Below, one piece after another: positions 1 through 8,477 of a DNA stretch of 36,844 bases. Every line of letters begins with the position of its first letter. Position 1 is the first letter of the stretch. The DNA comes from Candidatus Sulfopaludibacter sp. SbA3 (GTDB lineage Bacteria; Acidobacteriota; Terriglobia; Bryobacterales; Bryobacteraceae). The position numbers were made by a program, and so were the translations under genes. Below the pieces are notes generated by a model that worked only from the letters and a program-made list of their open reading frames with translations, made no database searches and was not told the origin of the DNA. The stretch lies in NCBI GenBank assembly GCA_945861625.1, contig CAMAVI010000029.1:1-36844 (forward strand), written 5' to 3'.

Positions 1-75
1 GCCTCCGCTCAGCATCCGCTTCAACTCTTTCCTGTCTTGAGCTTTCAAGTGGAACGGCTTGGGTGGGCGTGCCAT
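1..75 (-). CDS. Partial transposase, N-terminus only (IS630-like)
   Basis: The ATG lies at 75 on the minus strand and 25 codons are visible before the window edge. The residues begin MARPPKPFHL and continue with a basic helix (DRKELKRML), a pattern I recognise from the start of IS630-family transposases, which open with an N-terminal helix-turn-helix segment. The catalytic DDE domain would lie outside the window, so function cannot be confirmed. The 55 bases between this start and the truncated MoaD-like gene would then be the end of the element. Family assignment is from a short stretch only. Confidence 0.5.
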   Translation of the reverse strand, partial: MARPPKPFHLKAQDRKELKRMLSGG

Positions 76-132
76 ACCCAAGTATACGGCACAACATTCT
101 CGATCAGAAATGTTTATTAGGAATATCTTTAG

Positions 133-414
133 GCGGTCAGAGAACTAGCGCGTTCCGCGAGCGAAGTGACCATTGAAGTCGACGGGCCGGTGACGCAGCG
201 CTCGATCATCGATGCACTCGAAGCGCGCTATCCGCCGCTGCACGGTACGGTCCGCGATTACAACACCGGGCAGCGCCGGCCTTTCGTGCGCTTCTTCGCT
301 TGCGGGGAAGACCTCTCCCACGAATCTCCGGACGCGCCACTGCCGCAAGCGGTCGCCAGCGGAGAAGAGCCATTCCTCATCGTCGGCGCGATCGCCGGCG
401 GCCGTGGCTTCTGA
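133..414 (+). pseudogene. MoaD/ThiS-like ubiquitin-fold protein lacking its 5' end
   Basis: The reading frame is open from 133 (after an in-frame TAG at 130-132) and reads [20 protein letters not shown], then a conserved-looking core ([26 protein letters not shown]) and a C-terminus ending AGGRGF. This fits the MoaD/ThiS beta-grasp family, whose members carry sulfur for cofactor synthesis or have unassigned roles. Family members normally start about ten residues earlier with a short beta strand, and no ATG/GTG/TTG supplies it here. The GTG at 166 would give 82 residues but drop the first strand and part of the first helix. The adjacent transposase start suggests that insertion removed the native 5' end. 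It could still be expressed from GTG 166, so pseudogene is the likelier but not certain call. Confidence 0.55.
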
Positions 415-490
415 GTAACGGCCGCAAAACGGAGCGCCGGGGCACCCTCATTGCATTCAAACAACATGCTCCGGCGCCCTTTGCGGCTAG

Positions 491-2104
491 CTACTTCTTC
501 TTGTAAACCACAACCAGCGAAGAGGAGCGGGCCTTATATGTGGCGGCGTCCTCCCAGCGGTATTCGGTGTGATCGGTCCCAATGTCCGCGACTCCGGCGA
601 CCGTGTAGTGTTGCGGCCGGTAGGCATTCCACCAGTTGAACAGTTCCACCGGCGACTCCGGCTGGCGCAACCACGACGTAGGCGACGTCACGAAGATCAC
701 GTAGTCCGGCTGTGCTGCTTCCAGGTCGCGCGTGAACTCTTTTTGCATCGCCAGGGCGTAGGGCTGATTCTCCATCAGGCCATACATGTAAATGTGGCCG
801 CTCGCCGAGCGCCGATTCGCATAGAACGGAATTTCCGGTTCAGACCCAAGTACGGCGATGCGCGCGTCTTTCGCCGAGTGCGTCCGAATATAGTCCGCGA
901 TCTGAATGGCTTCCGGGAATGGATTTTGTCCGTACAGAGCTCGCGAAATTTCAAGCGGGCTCATCTGAAATAGAAACTCCCTTTGCTGGATTATTGGATA
1001 CAAAAGTGCAGCCACATAAACAATCGCGACCGGCCAAGCCGCGCGCGGCCAGTGCTTCCCGGTAGCTTCCACCGCTGCTCCCGCCAGCAGCGCAATCGCC
1101 GGCAGCAGGAGAACAAAGTAATGTTCGCGGAAGTATAAGCCTGGGCAAACGGCTAGAAAAGAGAAGACCAGAAACCCAGTCGTGAAGATGGCAACCCGCC
1201 GATCGCCGTTCTTCCACCAGGTCAACAGCAGGCCCAAAGCCGCGAAGATCCACAGCGCGAAAGCCGGCCCCACCACGCGCGGAAACGCCGCGATGAATGA
1301 GTCCATCCCCGTGGCGAAGGAAACGCGCAGGGCATATTCGCGTCCGTAGGCGAAAGTCCAAAACCAGAACTTGCCGAAAACTCCAGCCCACCATAGGCTC
1401 AGTCCCGTGAGCGCCAGAGGAACCGATACGCCGCCGAAAAACAGAGCCAGCTTCTTAGGGGCGGAAAGCCAGGGATGCTCCCGCCGGGTGAAATGATCCC
1501 CTATCAAGTACAATCCGCCGAAGATCGCAAACAAAGCCCCAGGCTGCTTCATGAGGATGGCGATCCCGTAGAGCGCGCCACTCCAAACCAGCGCTGGCGA
1601 TCTTCGGGCATCGATTCCGCGTACCAATTGCAACGTTCCGCCGAGCGCCGCCAGCACCACAAAGTGAGTCGCATGCGCCTGGGCTCCCAATACGCCCTGT
1701 CCGAGAGAAAGCAGCGCGTACGCCGCGCAACCGGCGACTCCGGCACGCGAAGAAAACAGCCGTTTGCCGAGCAAGTACACCAGCACGATCGTCGCCGCGT
1801 TGACCAGCAGAAAGCCCAGGTGGATTCCGGCGATGGTTTGTCCAAACAGGGCCATGCTCGCGGCATACGCAGCGTACGTGCCCGGAAACTTCATGTTGAA
1901 GGCGAGCTGATAAGGAGGAATCCCCTGCAGCAAGAGCTGGCCGGCGTAGGCGTACTCGCCCTCGTCTCGCTCCAAGGGGATTCCCAACAGACGGATGCGA
2001 ACGGCGGCCGCCGCCGCGACGACCAGCGCAATCAACAGCCAGGGCGGAAAAAAAGAGCGCCTTGCATCGTGCTTCCGCGCACTCTGAGGTATAGCTTTAC
2101 TCAC
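491..2104 (-). CDS. GT-C-type membrane glycosyltransferase (ArnT/PMT, GT39-like)
   Basis: This 537-residue polytopic membrane protein probably transfers a sugar from a polyprenyl-phosphate donor to a lipid or protein at the outer face of the inner membrane. After a basic N-terminus comes a first helix (about residues 21-36), then ERDEGEYAY at 45-53. That motif sits in the first periplasmic loop where GT-C enzymes keep their catalytic acidic residue (D47 or E48). Roughly ten further hydrophobic segments follow, and a soluble C-terminal part (from about residue 385) contains PEIPFYANRRS and a stretch typical of RgtA/B/C/D-like proteins. The length is normal for the family. The gene stands alone on the minus strand with 57 bases to the next gene upstream. 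Donor and acceptor cannot be read from sequence. Confidence 0.8.
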   Translation of the reverse strand: MSKAIPQSARKHDARRSFFPPWLLIALVVAAAAAVRIRLLGIPLERDEGEYAYAGQLLLQGIPPYQLAFNMKFPGTYAAYAASMALFGQTIAGIHLGFLLVNAATIVLVYLLGKRLFSSRAGVAGCAAYALLSLGQGVLGAQAHATHFVVLAALGGTLQLVRGIDARRSPALVWSGALYGIAILMKQPGALFAIFGGLYLIGDHFTRREHPWLSAPKKLALFFGGVSVPLALTGLSLWWAGVFGKFWFWTFAYGREYALRVSFATGMDSFIAAFPRVVGPAFALWIFAALGLLLTWWKNGDRRVAIFTTGFLVFSFLAVCPGLYFREHYFVLLLPAIALLAGAAVEATGKHWPRAAWPVAIVYVAALLYPIIQQREFLFQMSPLEISRALYGQNPFPEAIQIADYIRTHSAKDARIAVLGSEPEIPFYANRRSASGHIYMYGLMENQPYALAMQKEFTRDLEAAQPDYVIFVTSPTSWLRQPESPVELFNWWNAYRPQHYTVAGVADIGTDHTEYRWEDAATYKARSSSLVVVYKKK

Positions 2105-2161
2105 TAACGGCTGTGGCTTTACTTACGAACGCAGCGGCCCTCGGCTGTCCTGGCTTCCGTC

Positions 2162-3160
2162 TTAGTTCCGCATGTACTTGCGCAGATTCTGTGAGCGTGT
2201 TTCCGCGCCGTATACGTTACCCTTCGCATCGGCGGCAACGCCCTCGGTCACGTTCGTCGGGTTCTGTTCGGGTCCGAGGGCCGGAATCATCATGCGGACT
2301 ACGCCGTCTTTCGTACTGCCGATGCGGATTCCCTGCGTGAAGCCGGGGTTGTTCTTCTCGTTCGACTGCGAGTCGGTGACGTAGAGATTGTCGTAGGCGT
2401 CGATGAAGATTCCGCTGGGGCGGCCGAACTGCTTCCATTCCATGAGGAATTTGCCGTTCGGATCGAAGATCTGGATGCGGCCGTTGCCGCGGTCGCCGAC
2501 AAACAAACGGCCGGTGGAATCGAAGGCCATGGCGTGCGGCGTCTCGAACTCGCCGGGTCCCGTGCCTTTCTTTCCCCACTCCTTGATGAACTTTCCGTCT
2601 TTGGAGAACTTGACCACTCGCGCGTTGGTATCCCCGCCGTGGCCGTCACCAATGAAAATATCGCCGTTGCCCGCCACCGCGATGGAAGACGGTTGATTGA
2701 ATGTGTCCGGTCCGCTGCCGGCCACGCCCGCCTTGCCCAGCGTCAGCAGCAGCTTGCCATCCGGGCTGAACTTGAATACCTGTTGTCCCTTGCCGTCCTT
2801 CGCCAACCCGTCGGATACCCAGACATTGCCTTCCCGGTCCAGATACAGACCATGCGGGTAGACGAACATTCCCGCGCCGAAGCTGGTCAGCAGCTTGCCG
2901 GTTGCGTCGAACTTCAGGATCGGGGCCACCTTGGAGCCGGCGCAGCTATTCTCCCCGCAGCGCTCAAAAACCCAAACGTTGCCGGACCGGTCCACGCTCA
3001 CCGCGCCCGTCGCGCCGATCTTCCTTCCATCGGGCAGTTTTGCCCAGCCTTCCGTCATGTGATAAGGATTGGCGACCGCGGCAAATAGCGCTCCAGCCAG
3101 CACCACGGCGGCAGCCGCGGCTGACAGGCTGATTCTGAATCGAGTGGCAGTTAGCATCAT
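2162..3160 (-). CDS. Secreted NHL-repeat six-bladed beta-propeller protein
   Basis: Start chosen at the ATG at 3160 (ATG-ATG pair), because it directly precedes a signal peptide (basic start, hydrophobic run of about residues 10-27, AVA/ANP junction). The frame stays open 243 bases further upstream but that stretch is not protein-like. The mature 300 residues contain repeated propeller units of the form G-VYPHGLYLD-GNVWVSD, KDGKFIKEWG, FVGDRGNGRIQIFD and NLYVTDS, as in NHL-repeat and peptidylglycine-lyase-like families. No catalytic residues are recognised. The protein is closely related throughout to the one at 33647-34666 and more distantly to the one at 13277-14368. Export to the periplasm or beyond is likely; ligand or reaction is unknown. 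Confidence 0.8.
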   Translation of the reverse strand: MMLTATRFRISLSAAAAAVVLAGALFAAVANPYHMTEGWAKLPDGRKIGATGAVSVDRSGNVWVFERCGENSCAGSKVAPILKFDATGKLLTSFGAGMFVYPHGLYLDREGNVWVSDGLAKDGKGQQVFKFSPDGKLLLTLGKAGVAGSGPDTFNQPSSIAVAGNGDIFIGDGHGGDTNARVVKFSKDGKFIKEWGKKGTGPGEFETPHAMAFDSTGRLFVGDRGNGRIQIFDPNGKFLMEWKQFGRPSGIFIDAYDNLYVTDSQSNEKNNPGFTQGIRIGSTKDGVVRMMIPALGPEQNPTNVTEGVAADAKGNVYGAETRSQNLRKYMRN

Positions 3161-3315
3161 AGTGTTTCCGTTAGCTCCCGGTTCGATTCTAGCGGAATCC
3201 ACCCTGGCCGACAACCGTCGGCGGCCAGCGCCTGCCGCTCCGTGTTCGCGGTGCCGGTACTTGCCTCCGCGGAGTCCTAGTCCCTTTCCGCCGATCCACT
3301 TGCCCAAATAGCCTA

Positions 3316-3343
3316 TTTGCATGGTCTTGACTTGTGGTATTAT
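3316..3343 (+). promoter_or_regulatory. Candidate sigma70 promoter of the first RRM gene
   Basis: TTTGCA (3316-3321) is followed after 16 bases by TATTAT (3338-3343), with TGG immediately before it giving an extended -10. A transcript would start near 3350 and have a leader of about 60 bases, as is common for RRM-type cold-responsive genes. This is pattern reading only. Confidence 0.4.
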
Positions 3344-3410
3344 ACAAGAGCTTTCATGGACCACCTCCTCGAAGCAAACCCCCACCAACGGAGTTGAAGA
3401 CAATCACCGA

Positions 3411-3881
3411 ATGAGTTTCACCGTATTCTTGGGCAACTTGCCCGCTTGGGTGACCGCGGACGATATCAAAGGCTGGCTAACCGCCGAGAATTTGGTTGCG
3501 GACGCGATTAAGGTTATTCGCAATCCCGAAACGCAGGAGTCCAAGGGCTTCGCGTTTATTGACGCGCCGAATGTTGAGGAAATGAACGCCATCATTCGCC
3601 GCTTCGACCGGGCGCCCTTGGAAGACCGTCTGTTGCGCGCGAACGCGGCGCAGCCGCCCAAGCCCAAAGGTCAAGGCCCCGGCACGTCCGGCGGACCCGG
3701 CGGACCTGGCGGGCGTCCCAACGGTGGGCCCATGTCCAGCGGTGGTCCGCAAGGGCAAGGTGCTTTCAGTGATCGCCCTCCGCGCCGCGCGCGTAAGCCG
3801 GCTATGGGCGGTCCACGGCGTCAGGCCATGGCCGACGGTCCGCAAAGCGCTTTCGCGGAAGAGCTAGCCAAAGCTCTCTGA
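3411..3881 (+). CDS. RNA-binding protein, RRM domain with Gly/Pro-rich tail
   Basis: This 156-residue protein has one RNA-recognition motif at about residues 3-78: RNP2 is VFLGNL (5-10) and RNP1 is KGFAFIDA (45-52). The aromatic in RNP1 at position 48 is kept, supporting single-stranded RNA binding. The remaining half is a low-complexity tail rich in Gly, Pro, Arg and Gln. Bacterial proteins of this type are small, often cold-induced, and thought to act as RNA chaperones in the cytoplasm. The start at ATG 3411 places RNP2 at the usual distance from the N-terminus; the frame is open back to 3321 but that extension is not conserved-looking. The Shine-Dalgarno is weak (GGAG about 17 bases upstream). 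A hairpin follows the stop. A second RRM protein lies at 33162. Confidence 0.85.
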   Translation: MSFTVFLGNLPAWVTADDIKGWLTAENLVADAIKVIRNPETQESKGFAFIDAPNVEEMNAIIRRFDRAPLEDRLLRANAAQPPKPKGQGPGTSGGPGGPGGRPNGGPMSSGGPQGQGAFSDRPPRRARKPAMGGPRRQAMADGPQSAFAEELAKAL

Positions 3882-3891
3882 CTTCGGATGG

Positions 3892-3922
3892 CGCACTGTG
3901 CCCAAGAAATGGGGACAGTGCG
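3892..3922 (+). terminator. Hairpin downstream of RRM gene, possible terminator
   Basis: The arms CGCACTGTGCCC (3892-3903) and GGGGACAGTGCG (3911-3922) pair over 12 positions with one mismatch around a 7-base loop, 10 bases after the stop codon. There is no U-tract, so it may be a processing or stability hairpin or a short dispersed repeat rather than an intrinsic terminator. Confidence 0.45.
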
Positions 3923-4108
3923 GGCAATTTTGGCGCACTCTCCCTCGTGACGAGCGAACCGCGGTATCCCCTCATTCTTTGGCGCCCTACAGCAGCGCAG
4001 CCGTACCTTGCCGGCGGATGATGGCCTTCCCTCCGCATACTCTGGCTCCGTTTTTTCGGGCACAGTATCGGTGATATACTGAACCCCGCGGATTCATACA
4101 ACCGGGTT

Positions 4109-5227
4109 ATGTCATCTGTTAGATGCCTGGATCCGGGGAGGCTAGGCTTCTTGATCGACCTTTTGGTCATACGCGTCGTGTTCGTCGCCGTGCTGGCTTG
4201 CGCGGCTTTCTTCCTGCATCCGTTCGGACTCCAAGGCCCCTTCGCGGCCGCTGTTGGCGCCGCCGCTGGTGTGGTCGTCGTGGTGTTCGAACTTCGCATC
4301 CGCCAGATCACCTTGAAACGCTTGATCGGCGCGGCATTCGGAAGCGTGCTCGGCATTCTCGGCGCGTTTCTGATTTCACTCGTTCTGGAGCACGCACTCC
4401 CGGATAGCGGTGGAACCGTCCCCTTTGTGCAAGTGGTTCTGCTGGCCTGGATGATGTACTGCGGCATGGTGGTGGGCGCCGCCAAGGGCGATATGCTGAA
4501 TCTCGCCGCCCTCGGCGGATTGTTTGGCGGAGAAAGCAGCGCCAAACATTCGTTTAAGATCCTGGACACCAGCGTCATCATTGACGGCCGTATCGCCGAC
4601 ATCGTCGAAACCGGGTTTGTGGATGGGGTGCTGGTGATCCCGCAATTCGTGCTCCACGAACTGCAAATGGTCGCCGATTCGGCCGACTCCATGAAGCGCA
4701 ACCGCGGACGCCGCGGCCTGGATGTCCTGCAGCGCATGCAGAAGATGCCGCAATTAGCCATCCAGATCGTCGAAGAGGATTTCCCCGCCGTGCGCGAAGT
4801 CGACATGAAGCTGATCGAACTCGCCAAGGTGTATAGCTGCAAGATCGTCACCAACGATTTCAATCTGAATAAGGTCGCGCAATTGCATGGCGTCGAGGTT
4901 CTGAATATCAATGAGCTCGCCAATGCCCTTAAACCCGTTGTTTTGCCCGGTGAAGTGATGCGCGTGTTCATTCTCAAGGAAGGCAAGGAACACAGTCAGG
5001 GCGTGGCGTATCTGGACGACGGCACCATGGTGGTGGTAGACAACGCGCGCCGCATGATTTCCAAGACCATCGACATCGCCGTCACCAGTGTTCTGCAAAC
5101 CACCGCCGGTAAGATGATCTTCGGGCGTTTCGATGAACGGACTCACGCGGTGCACAAGGAGAACGGCGCGCACGAGCGGGAGCGTCCGCTGCGCGAGCAG
5201 GTTCCCACGGCGGGTACCGGTACATGA
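4109..5227 (+). CDS. YacL-type membrane PIN/TRAM-domain protein
   Basis: The 372 residues contain four hydrophobic segments (about 15-37, 42-61, 72-94, 104-125), then a PIN-type nuclease domain (about 149-270) and a TRAM RNA-binding domain (about 280-340). This is the architecture of the YacL family. The PIN acidic set is visible: D153 in LDTS, E184 in LHEL, D232 in REVDMK and D250 in VTND. It is therefore predicted to be a membrane-tethered RNase. The C-terminal 30 residues are hydrophilic and non-conserved. In many bacteria this gene is followed by ispD and ispF, as here after two intervening genes. The downstream ORF starts inside its stop codon (ATGA), indicating translational coupling. 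A TATACT box sits about 35 bases upstream. Confidence 0.85.
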   Translation: MSSVRCLDPGRLGFLIDLLVIRVVFVAVLACAAFFLHPFGLQGPFAAAVGAAAGVVVVVFELRIRQITLKRLIGAAFGSVLGILGAFLISLVLEHALPDSGGTVPFVQVVLLAWMMYCGMVVGAAKGDMLNLAALGGLFGGESSAKHSFKILDTSVIIDGRIADIVETGFVDGVLVIPQFVLHELQMVADSADSMKRNRGRRGLDVLQRMQKMPQLAIQIVEEDFPAVREVDMKLIELAKVYSCKIVTNDFNLNKVAQLHGVEVLNINELANALKPVVLPGEVMRVFILKEGKEHSQGVAYLDDGTMVVVDNARRMISKTIDIAVTSVLQTTAGKMIFGRFDERTHAVHKENGAHERERPLREQVPTAGTGT

Positions 5228-6672
5228 GAGGTTTGCGAATCGGCCTGGCCGTATTCGCATTCCTGATTTACCTGGCATTCCCCACCAAGAACTACTACTG
5301 GGACGGTATTTCGTTCGCGCAGCGCATTGAGGACGCGGTCCGCTGGCCTGAACTGCTTCACCCTAATCATCTGATCTGCAACCTTTTTGGTTGGGGCGTT
5401 TATCGCGGACTGGGAGCGCAGGTTCGTGCGCTGTACGTGCTGCAAGCCATGAACGCCGCGTGGGCGGCGCTGGCGCTGTACTGGCTTTCCGGCATCCTCG
5501 CGCCGGTCGTGCGATCGCCTCGCGCGGTGCTGCTGCTGGGCGCGCTGTTCGCCTGCGCGGGAACCTGGTGGCGTTACGCGACGGACGCGGGCGCCTACAT
5601 CCCCAGCGTCGCTCTGATGATCGCGTGCGCGGCGCTCTTAATTCCAGGCAAGCGTCCGCGTCCCGTGGCAGTGGCACTCCTGCATGCGGCCGCGATGCTG
5701 ATCCATCAGCTCGCGCTGTTCCTGTTTCCCGCGGCCGTGTTCGCGCTGTGGCATCAGAGCGAAGAAAATCGCCCGCGAAACCTCATCGTTTATGCGGGCC
5801 TCGCGAGTTCGCTCACGCTGGGGGCGTATGCCTCCGGGTTCGCCGCGCTATCCGGCGACTTCTCATTGAAACCCTTCGTGGCGTGGCCTTTTCTGAAATG
5901 GATGACGAGTTACGCCGACGATGCCACGTTCTCTTTCGGCCCGCTGCGGAATCTCGGTTTGTCCGTGCGCGGCTGGGCGCAAGTGTTCTTCGTGGGGCGC
6001 CCGTCTCTGCTGAGAAGTGCCGGTGTTCTAGACGTCGTTCTATTGTTATGCTGTGGTGCCGCGCTGATCTTGCTTCTCATTTCCTTGCGGCGCATCCGTA
6101 TTGGTCTGCAAATTCATCAGTCGGCGCTGTTCCGCTTCGCTCTCGTGTGGATCGCGGCCTACATATTGTTCCTGTTCTTCTGGCAGCCGCAGAACACGTT
6201 CTACAAACTCTTCGCGCTGCCCGGAGTCGTGCTCCTGATCGCCAGTTGTTGGGGGCCGGGACGCGACCCGCACCCGCGTGGCGCGGGAGCCGCCTTCGCC
6301 GCTCTGCTGGCGCTGTCGAACCTGACTCTGGGGATTCTTCCTTACTCGCGAGCATCCTCCAATGAAGTCGTCGCCTTCGCGCTCAATTTGCAATTGAGCC
6401 CCGGCAGCGTCGTGTTCTTCCGCGCCTTTAATACCGACGATTGGTACGCCCGCTACTTCAATCCACGGTCGCAATGGCGCGCCGCCGAGTCCATCGCCGC
6501 GATCGACGACGAGCTGCGCGCTGGCCATGAAGTATGGCTGGAAACAACGGCGGCGGACTACTATGCCGGCACCGCCCCCGCGTGGTTCGCGGACCACACC
6601 CGCTCCACCCAACGCCGCGAGCTGATCAAGCCCGGCCGCCGGCTGCGCTTTGTAAGGCTGGCCGCCCGGTGA
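5224..6672 (+). CDS. Polytopic membrane protein, GT-C-like, function unknown
   Basis: This 482-residue protein starts at an ATG overlapping the stop of the PIN/TRAM gene. About ten hydrophobic helices are spread over residues 5-375, and a soluble C-terminal part of about 105 residues follows. An acidic residue (D27 in YYWDG) lies in the first predicted periplasmic loop, the position of the catalytic Asp in GT-C transferases, and a conserved-looking HPNHLICN follows at about 46. This suggests a lipid-linked sugar transferase, but I do not recognise a named family. The soluble tail contains FFRAFNTDDWYARYF and resembles the extracytoplasmic domain of such enzymes. The overlap implies it is co-expressed with the YacL-type gene. 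A strong hairpin follows immediately after the stop. Confidence 0.7.
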   Translation: MRGLRIGLAVFAFLIYLAFPTKNYYWDGISFAQRIEDAVRWPELLHPNHLICNLFGWGVYRGLGAQVRALYVLQAMNAAWAALALYWLSGILAPVVRSPRAVLLLGALFACAGTWWRYATDAGAYIPSVALMIACAALLIPGKRPRPVAVALLHAAAMLIHQLALFLFPAAVFALWHQSEENRPRNLIVYAGLASSLTLGAYASGFAALSGDFSLKPFVAWPFLKWMTSYADDATFSFGPLRNLGLSVRGWAQVFFVGRPSLLRSAGVLDVVLLLCCGAALILLLISLRRIRIGLQIHQSALFRFALVWIAAYILFLFFWQPQNTFYKLFALPGVVLLIASCWGPGRDPHPRGAGAAFAALLALSNLTLGILPYSRASSNEVVAFALNLQLSPGSVVFFRAFNTDDWYARYFNPRSQWRAAESIAAIDDELRAGHEVWLETTAADYYAGTAPAWFADHTRSTQRRELIKPGRRLRFVRLAAR

Positions 6673-6674
6673 AG

Positions 6675-6701
6675 GCGCAATCGAGGCCGATCCGATTGCG
6701 C
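6675..6701 (+). terminator. Perfect hairpin after the GT-C-like gene
   Basis: GCGCAATCG (6675-6683) and CGATTGCGC (6693-6701) form a perfect 9-bp stem with a 9-base loop, starting 3 bases after the stop codon. There is no U-tract. It separates the upstream pair from the TIR-SIR2 gene and is likely a transcription or mRNA 3' end. Confidence 0.5.
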
Positions 6702-6837
6702 GGCCAATGGTTCGCAACTACCCAGAAGCCGACTTCTAGACCGCTACTTCTTCTGCGGCTTGCCCGTGTCGGGCAACGCTGACCTCGCTGGGGGACCATG
6801 GAAATGGTTTCCAAAACATATCCCTACGAGGCTGGAA

Positions 6838-6843
6838 TATACT
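6838..6843 (+). promoter_or_regulatory. Candidate -10 box of the TIR-SIR2 gene
   Basis: TATACT lies 17 bases before the ATG with no recognisable -35 and no Shine-Dalgarno after it, so the transcript would be nearly leaderless. This supports a separate promoter for the TIR-SIR2 gene but is only a six-base match. Confidence 0.3.
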
Positions 6844-6859
6844 TGGTTTCATCGACTTT

Positions 6860-8257
6860 ATGCGTGTTTTCATTAGTTACAGCTCGAAGGACAAAGGTCT
6901 AGTGGACAAAATCGTGACTGGCCTCAAGGAGGATGGTCACGACATCTGGATTGACTCTTTAAAGCTAAAACCTGGAGACAATATCTCCGCGAGGGTTCAA
7001 GAGGGTCTCGATCAGGCCGAGGCTTTGATTGTCGTGGTCAGCGAGAACTCGTTTCGGTCGCCATGGGTGCAACAGGAGTTTGCCGCCATCGCACTGCAAC
7101 AAATCTCGAAGCGTGAGCGCCGCATCATTCCGGTCAAAGTTGACCAGAGTGCAGTTCCGAGCTATTTGGCTGATCGCGTCTACCTCGATTTATTCACGGA
7201 CTTTGAACGGGGACTGCGACAACTCCGTGATGCATTGCTGGCTTCCACGCCCGAGTCAATCGCGGCTCCGGGCAGGAACGCTCAGAGCTCAAAAGAGAGC
7301 CGAATTGCGCAGGTATCCGAACTTCGCGAGGCACTGCGGCGCGGCCGTTTAACATTGGTCTGCGGAGCGGGCGCCTCGGTGGAAGCCGGGATACCCGCTT
7401 GGGGCGATCTGCTGGTTCGGCTCCTAGAATCGATGATGGAACGGATTTCGAAGGATTACTCGTTGAACCTCGGCAATAAGGCCGCGGATGAATTCCAGCG
7501 ACGGAACGGTGGTTCGTCTCTTATACTCGGGAAGTACCTCAAAAACAATCTCGGTAACGATTTTGAAAGTGAAGTGCGTGGCGCATTGTACGTAACTGAT
7601 CCGATCCGTTCTCCACTGATCGAGAGCATGATTCAACTTGCTCGCCCACAGCGTGATGGCCGCCCGCTGGACTCCATCATTACGTTCAATTTCGATGGCC
7701 TAATCGAGGAGAATCTGTCCGCAAACACAATTCCTAACAAGCCGATCTTTTCGGAAGCGATCAACCACGATTCGAACGAGATTCCTGTCTACCACGTGCA
7801 CGGCTATTTGCCACGAGCCGGCCCCATACCGCCGGATACAGACTTGGTATTCAGCGAAGATGCCTACCACACGCAGTTCATGGACCCCTTCAGCTGGTCA
7901 AATCTGATTCAACTGAATAAGCTCACGCAGAACACGTGCCTGTTCGTAGGAATCAGCTTGACCGACCCCAATATGCGGCGGCTACTCGATGTAGCCTGGC
8001 GCAAGAACCCCGACAAGACGTTGTCGCACTACATCGTCAAACGATTGCCTAAGTTTTCGGATGGTGACGTGCTTGACGAAGTTTCAAAGCTCCTGGAGGA
8101 GCAGGATGCGAACGCATTGGGCCTAAACGTTGTCTGGATTGACGAGTTTGCGGAGTTACCCCAGTTCCTGGTAGAAATTGCCGGAAACCGCAGCGAACAA
8201 AACGGTCCCAAAATTGAAAAGCGGCAAACGAGTCGAAAGCGAAGCGCGAAGAAGTAG
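6860..8257 (+). CDS. TIR-SIR2 fusion protein, candidate NAD-depleting defence effector
   Basis: This 465-residue protein has two domains. The N-terminal TIR domain (about 1-125) starts MRVFISYSSKD, carries DIWID at 28-32 and has SPWVQQE at 67-73, where E73 matches the catalytic glutamate of NAD-cleaving TIR domains. After a short linker comes a SIR2-type domain (about 150-440): CGAGAS (168-173), TFNFDG (275-280), HVHG (312-315, catalytic His), and LFVGISLTDPNMRRLL (361-376). This is the variant used by prokaryotic defence proteins rather than protein deacetylases. The tail is basic (KRQTSRKRSAKK). No SLOG, TPR or other sensor domain is seen. GC is visibly lower than in neighbours and there is no Shine-Dalgarno; a TATACT box at 6838 lies 17 bases before the start. 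It is inserted between yacL-like and ispD genes. Defence role is inferred, not shown. Confidence 0.85.
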   Translation: MRVFISYSSKDKGLVDKIVTGLKEDGHDIWIDSLKLKPGDNISARVQEGLDQAEALIVVVSENSFRSPWVQQEFAAIALQQISKRERRIIPVKVDQSAVPSYLADRVYLDLFTDFERGLRQLRDALLASTPESIAAPGRNAQSSKESRIAQVSELREALRRGRLTLVCGAGASVEAGIPAWGDLLVRLLESMMERISKDYSLNLGNKAADEFQRRNGGSSLILGKYLKNNLGNDFESEVRGALYVTDPIRSPLIESMIQLARPQRDGRPLDSIITFNFDGLIEENLSANTIPNKPIFSEAINHDSNEIPVYHVHGYLPRAGPIPPDTDLVFSEDAYHTQFMDPFSWSNLIQLNKLTQNTCLFVGISLTDPNMRRLLDVAWRKNPDKTLSHYIVKRLPKFSDGDVLDEVSKLLEEQDANALGLNVVWIDEFAELPQFLVEIAGNRSEQNGPKIEKRQTSRKRSAKK

Positions 8258-8439
8258 CCTTATTGAAGGCGGTCCTTAATCTATTTAATGATGCGCCAAG
8301 GGATCTGTCCCCGAAACGCCGTTGGACGGAGCGAACACACGTGGCCTAGATGCACTCTGCCCGCTGCCCCAGTCCCGTTATCCCGAACCCGACTTAGGAG
8401 ATGCAAGCCGGTCTCGTACCTTAGTAACCCGTAGCGGGC

Positions 8440-8445
8440 TACAAT
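8440..8445 (+). promoter_or_regulatory. Candidate -10 box before ispD
   Basis: TACAAT sits 33 bases upstream of the ispD ATG. No good -35 is present at 17 bases. The rest of 8258-8477 holds no gene that I can support. If this box is real, ispDF has its own promoter and does not depend on read-through from the TIR-SIR2 gene. Confidence 0.3.
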
Positions 8446-8477
8446 CGTACACACGGCTAAGGCCGTATACACAACAT

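Noticed and set aside
5391-6365. A 324-codon plus-strand open frame inside the GT-C-like gene
   Set aside because: It is Arg/Ala/Gly-rich without domain features and lies in another frame of a well-supported membrane-protein gene; GC-rich shadow.
6860-8257. Complete Thoeris system
   Set aside because: Thoeris needs a SIR2-SLOG protein and separate TIR proteins; here there is one fused gene and no SLOG domain, so only a Thoeris-like fusion is claimed.
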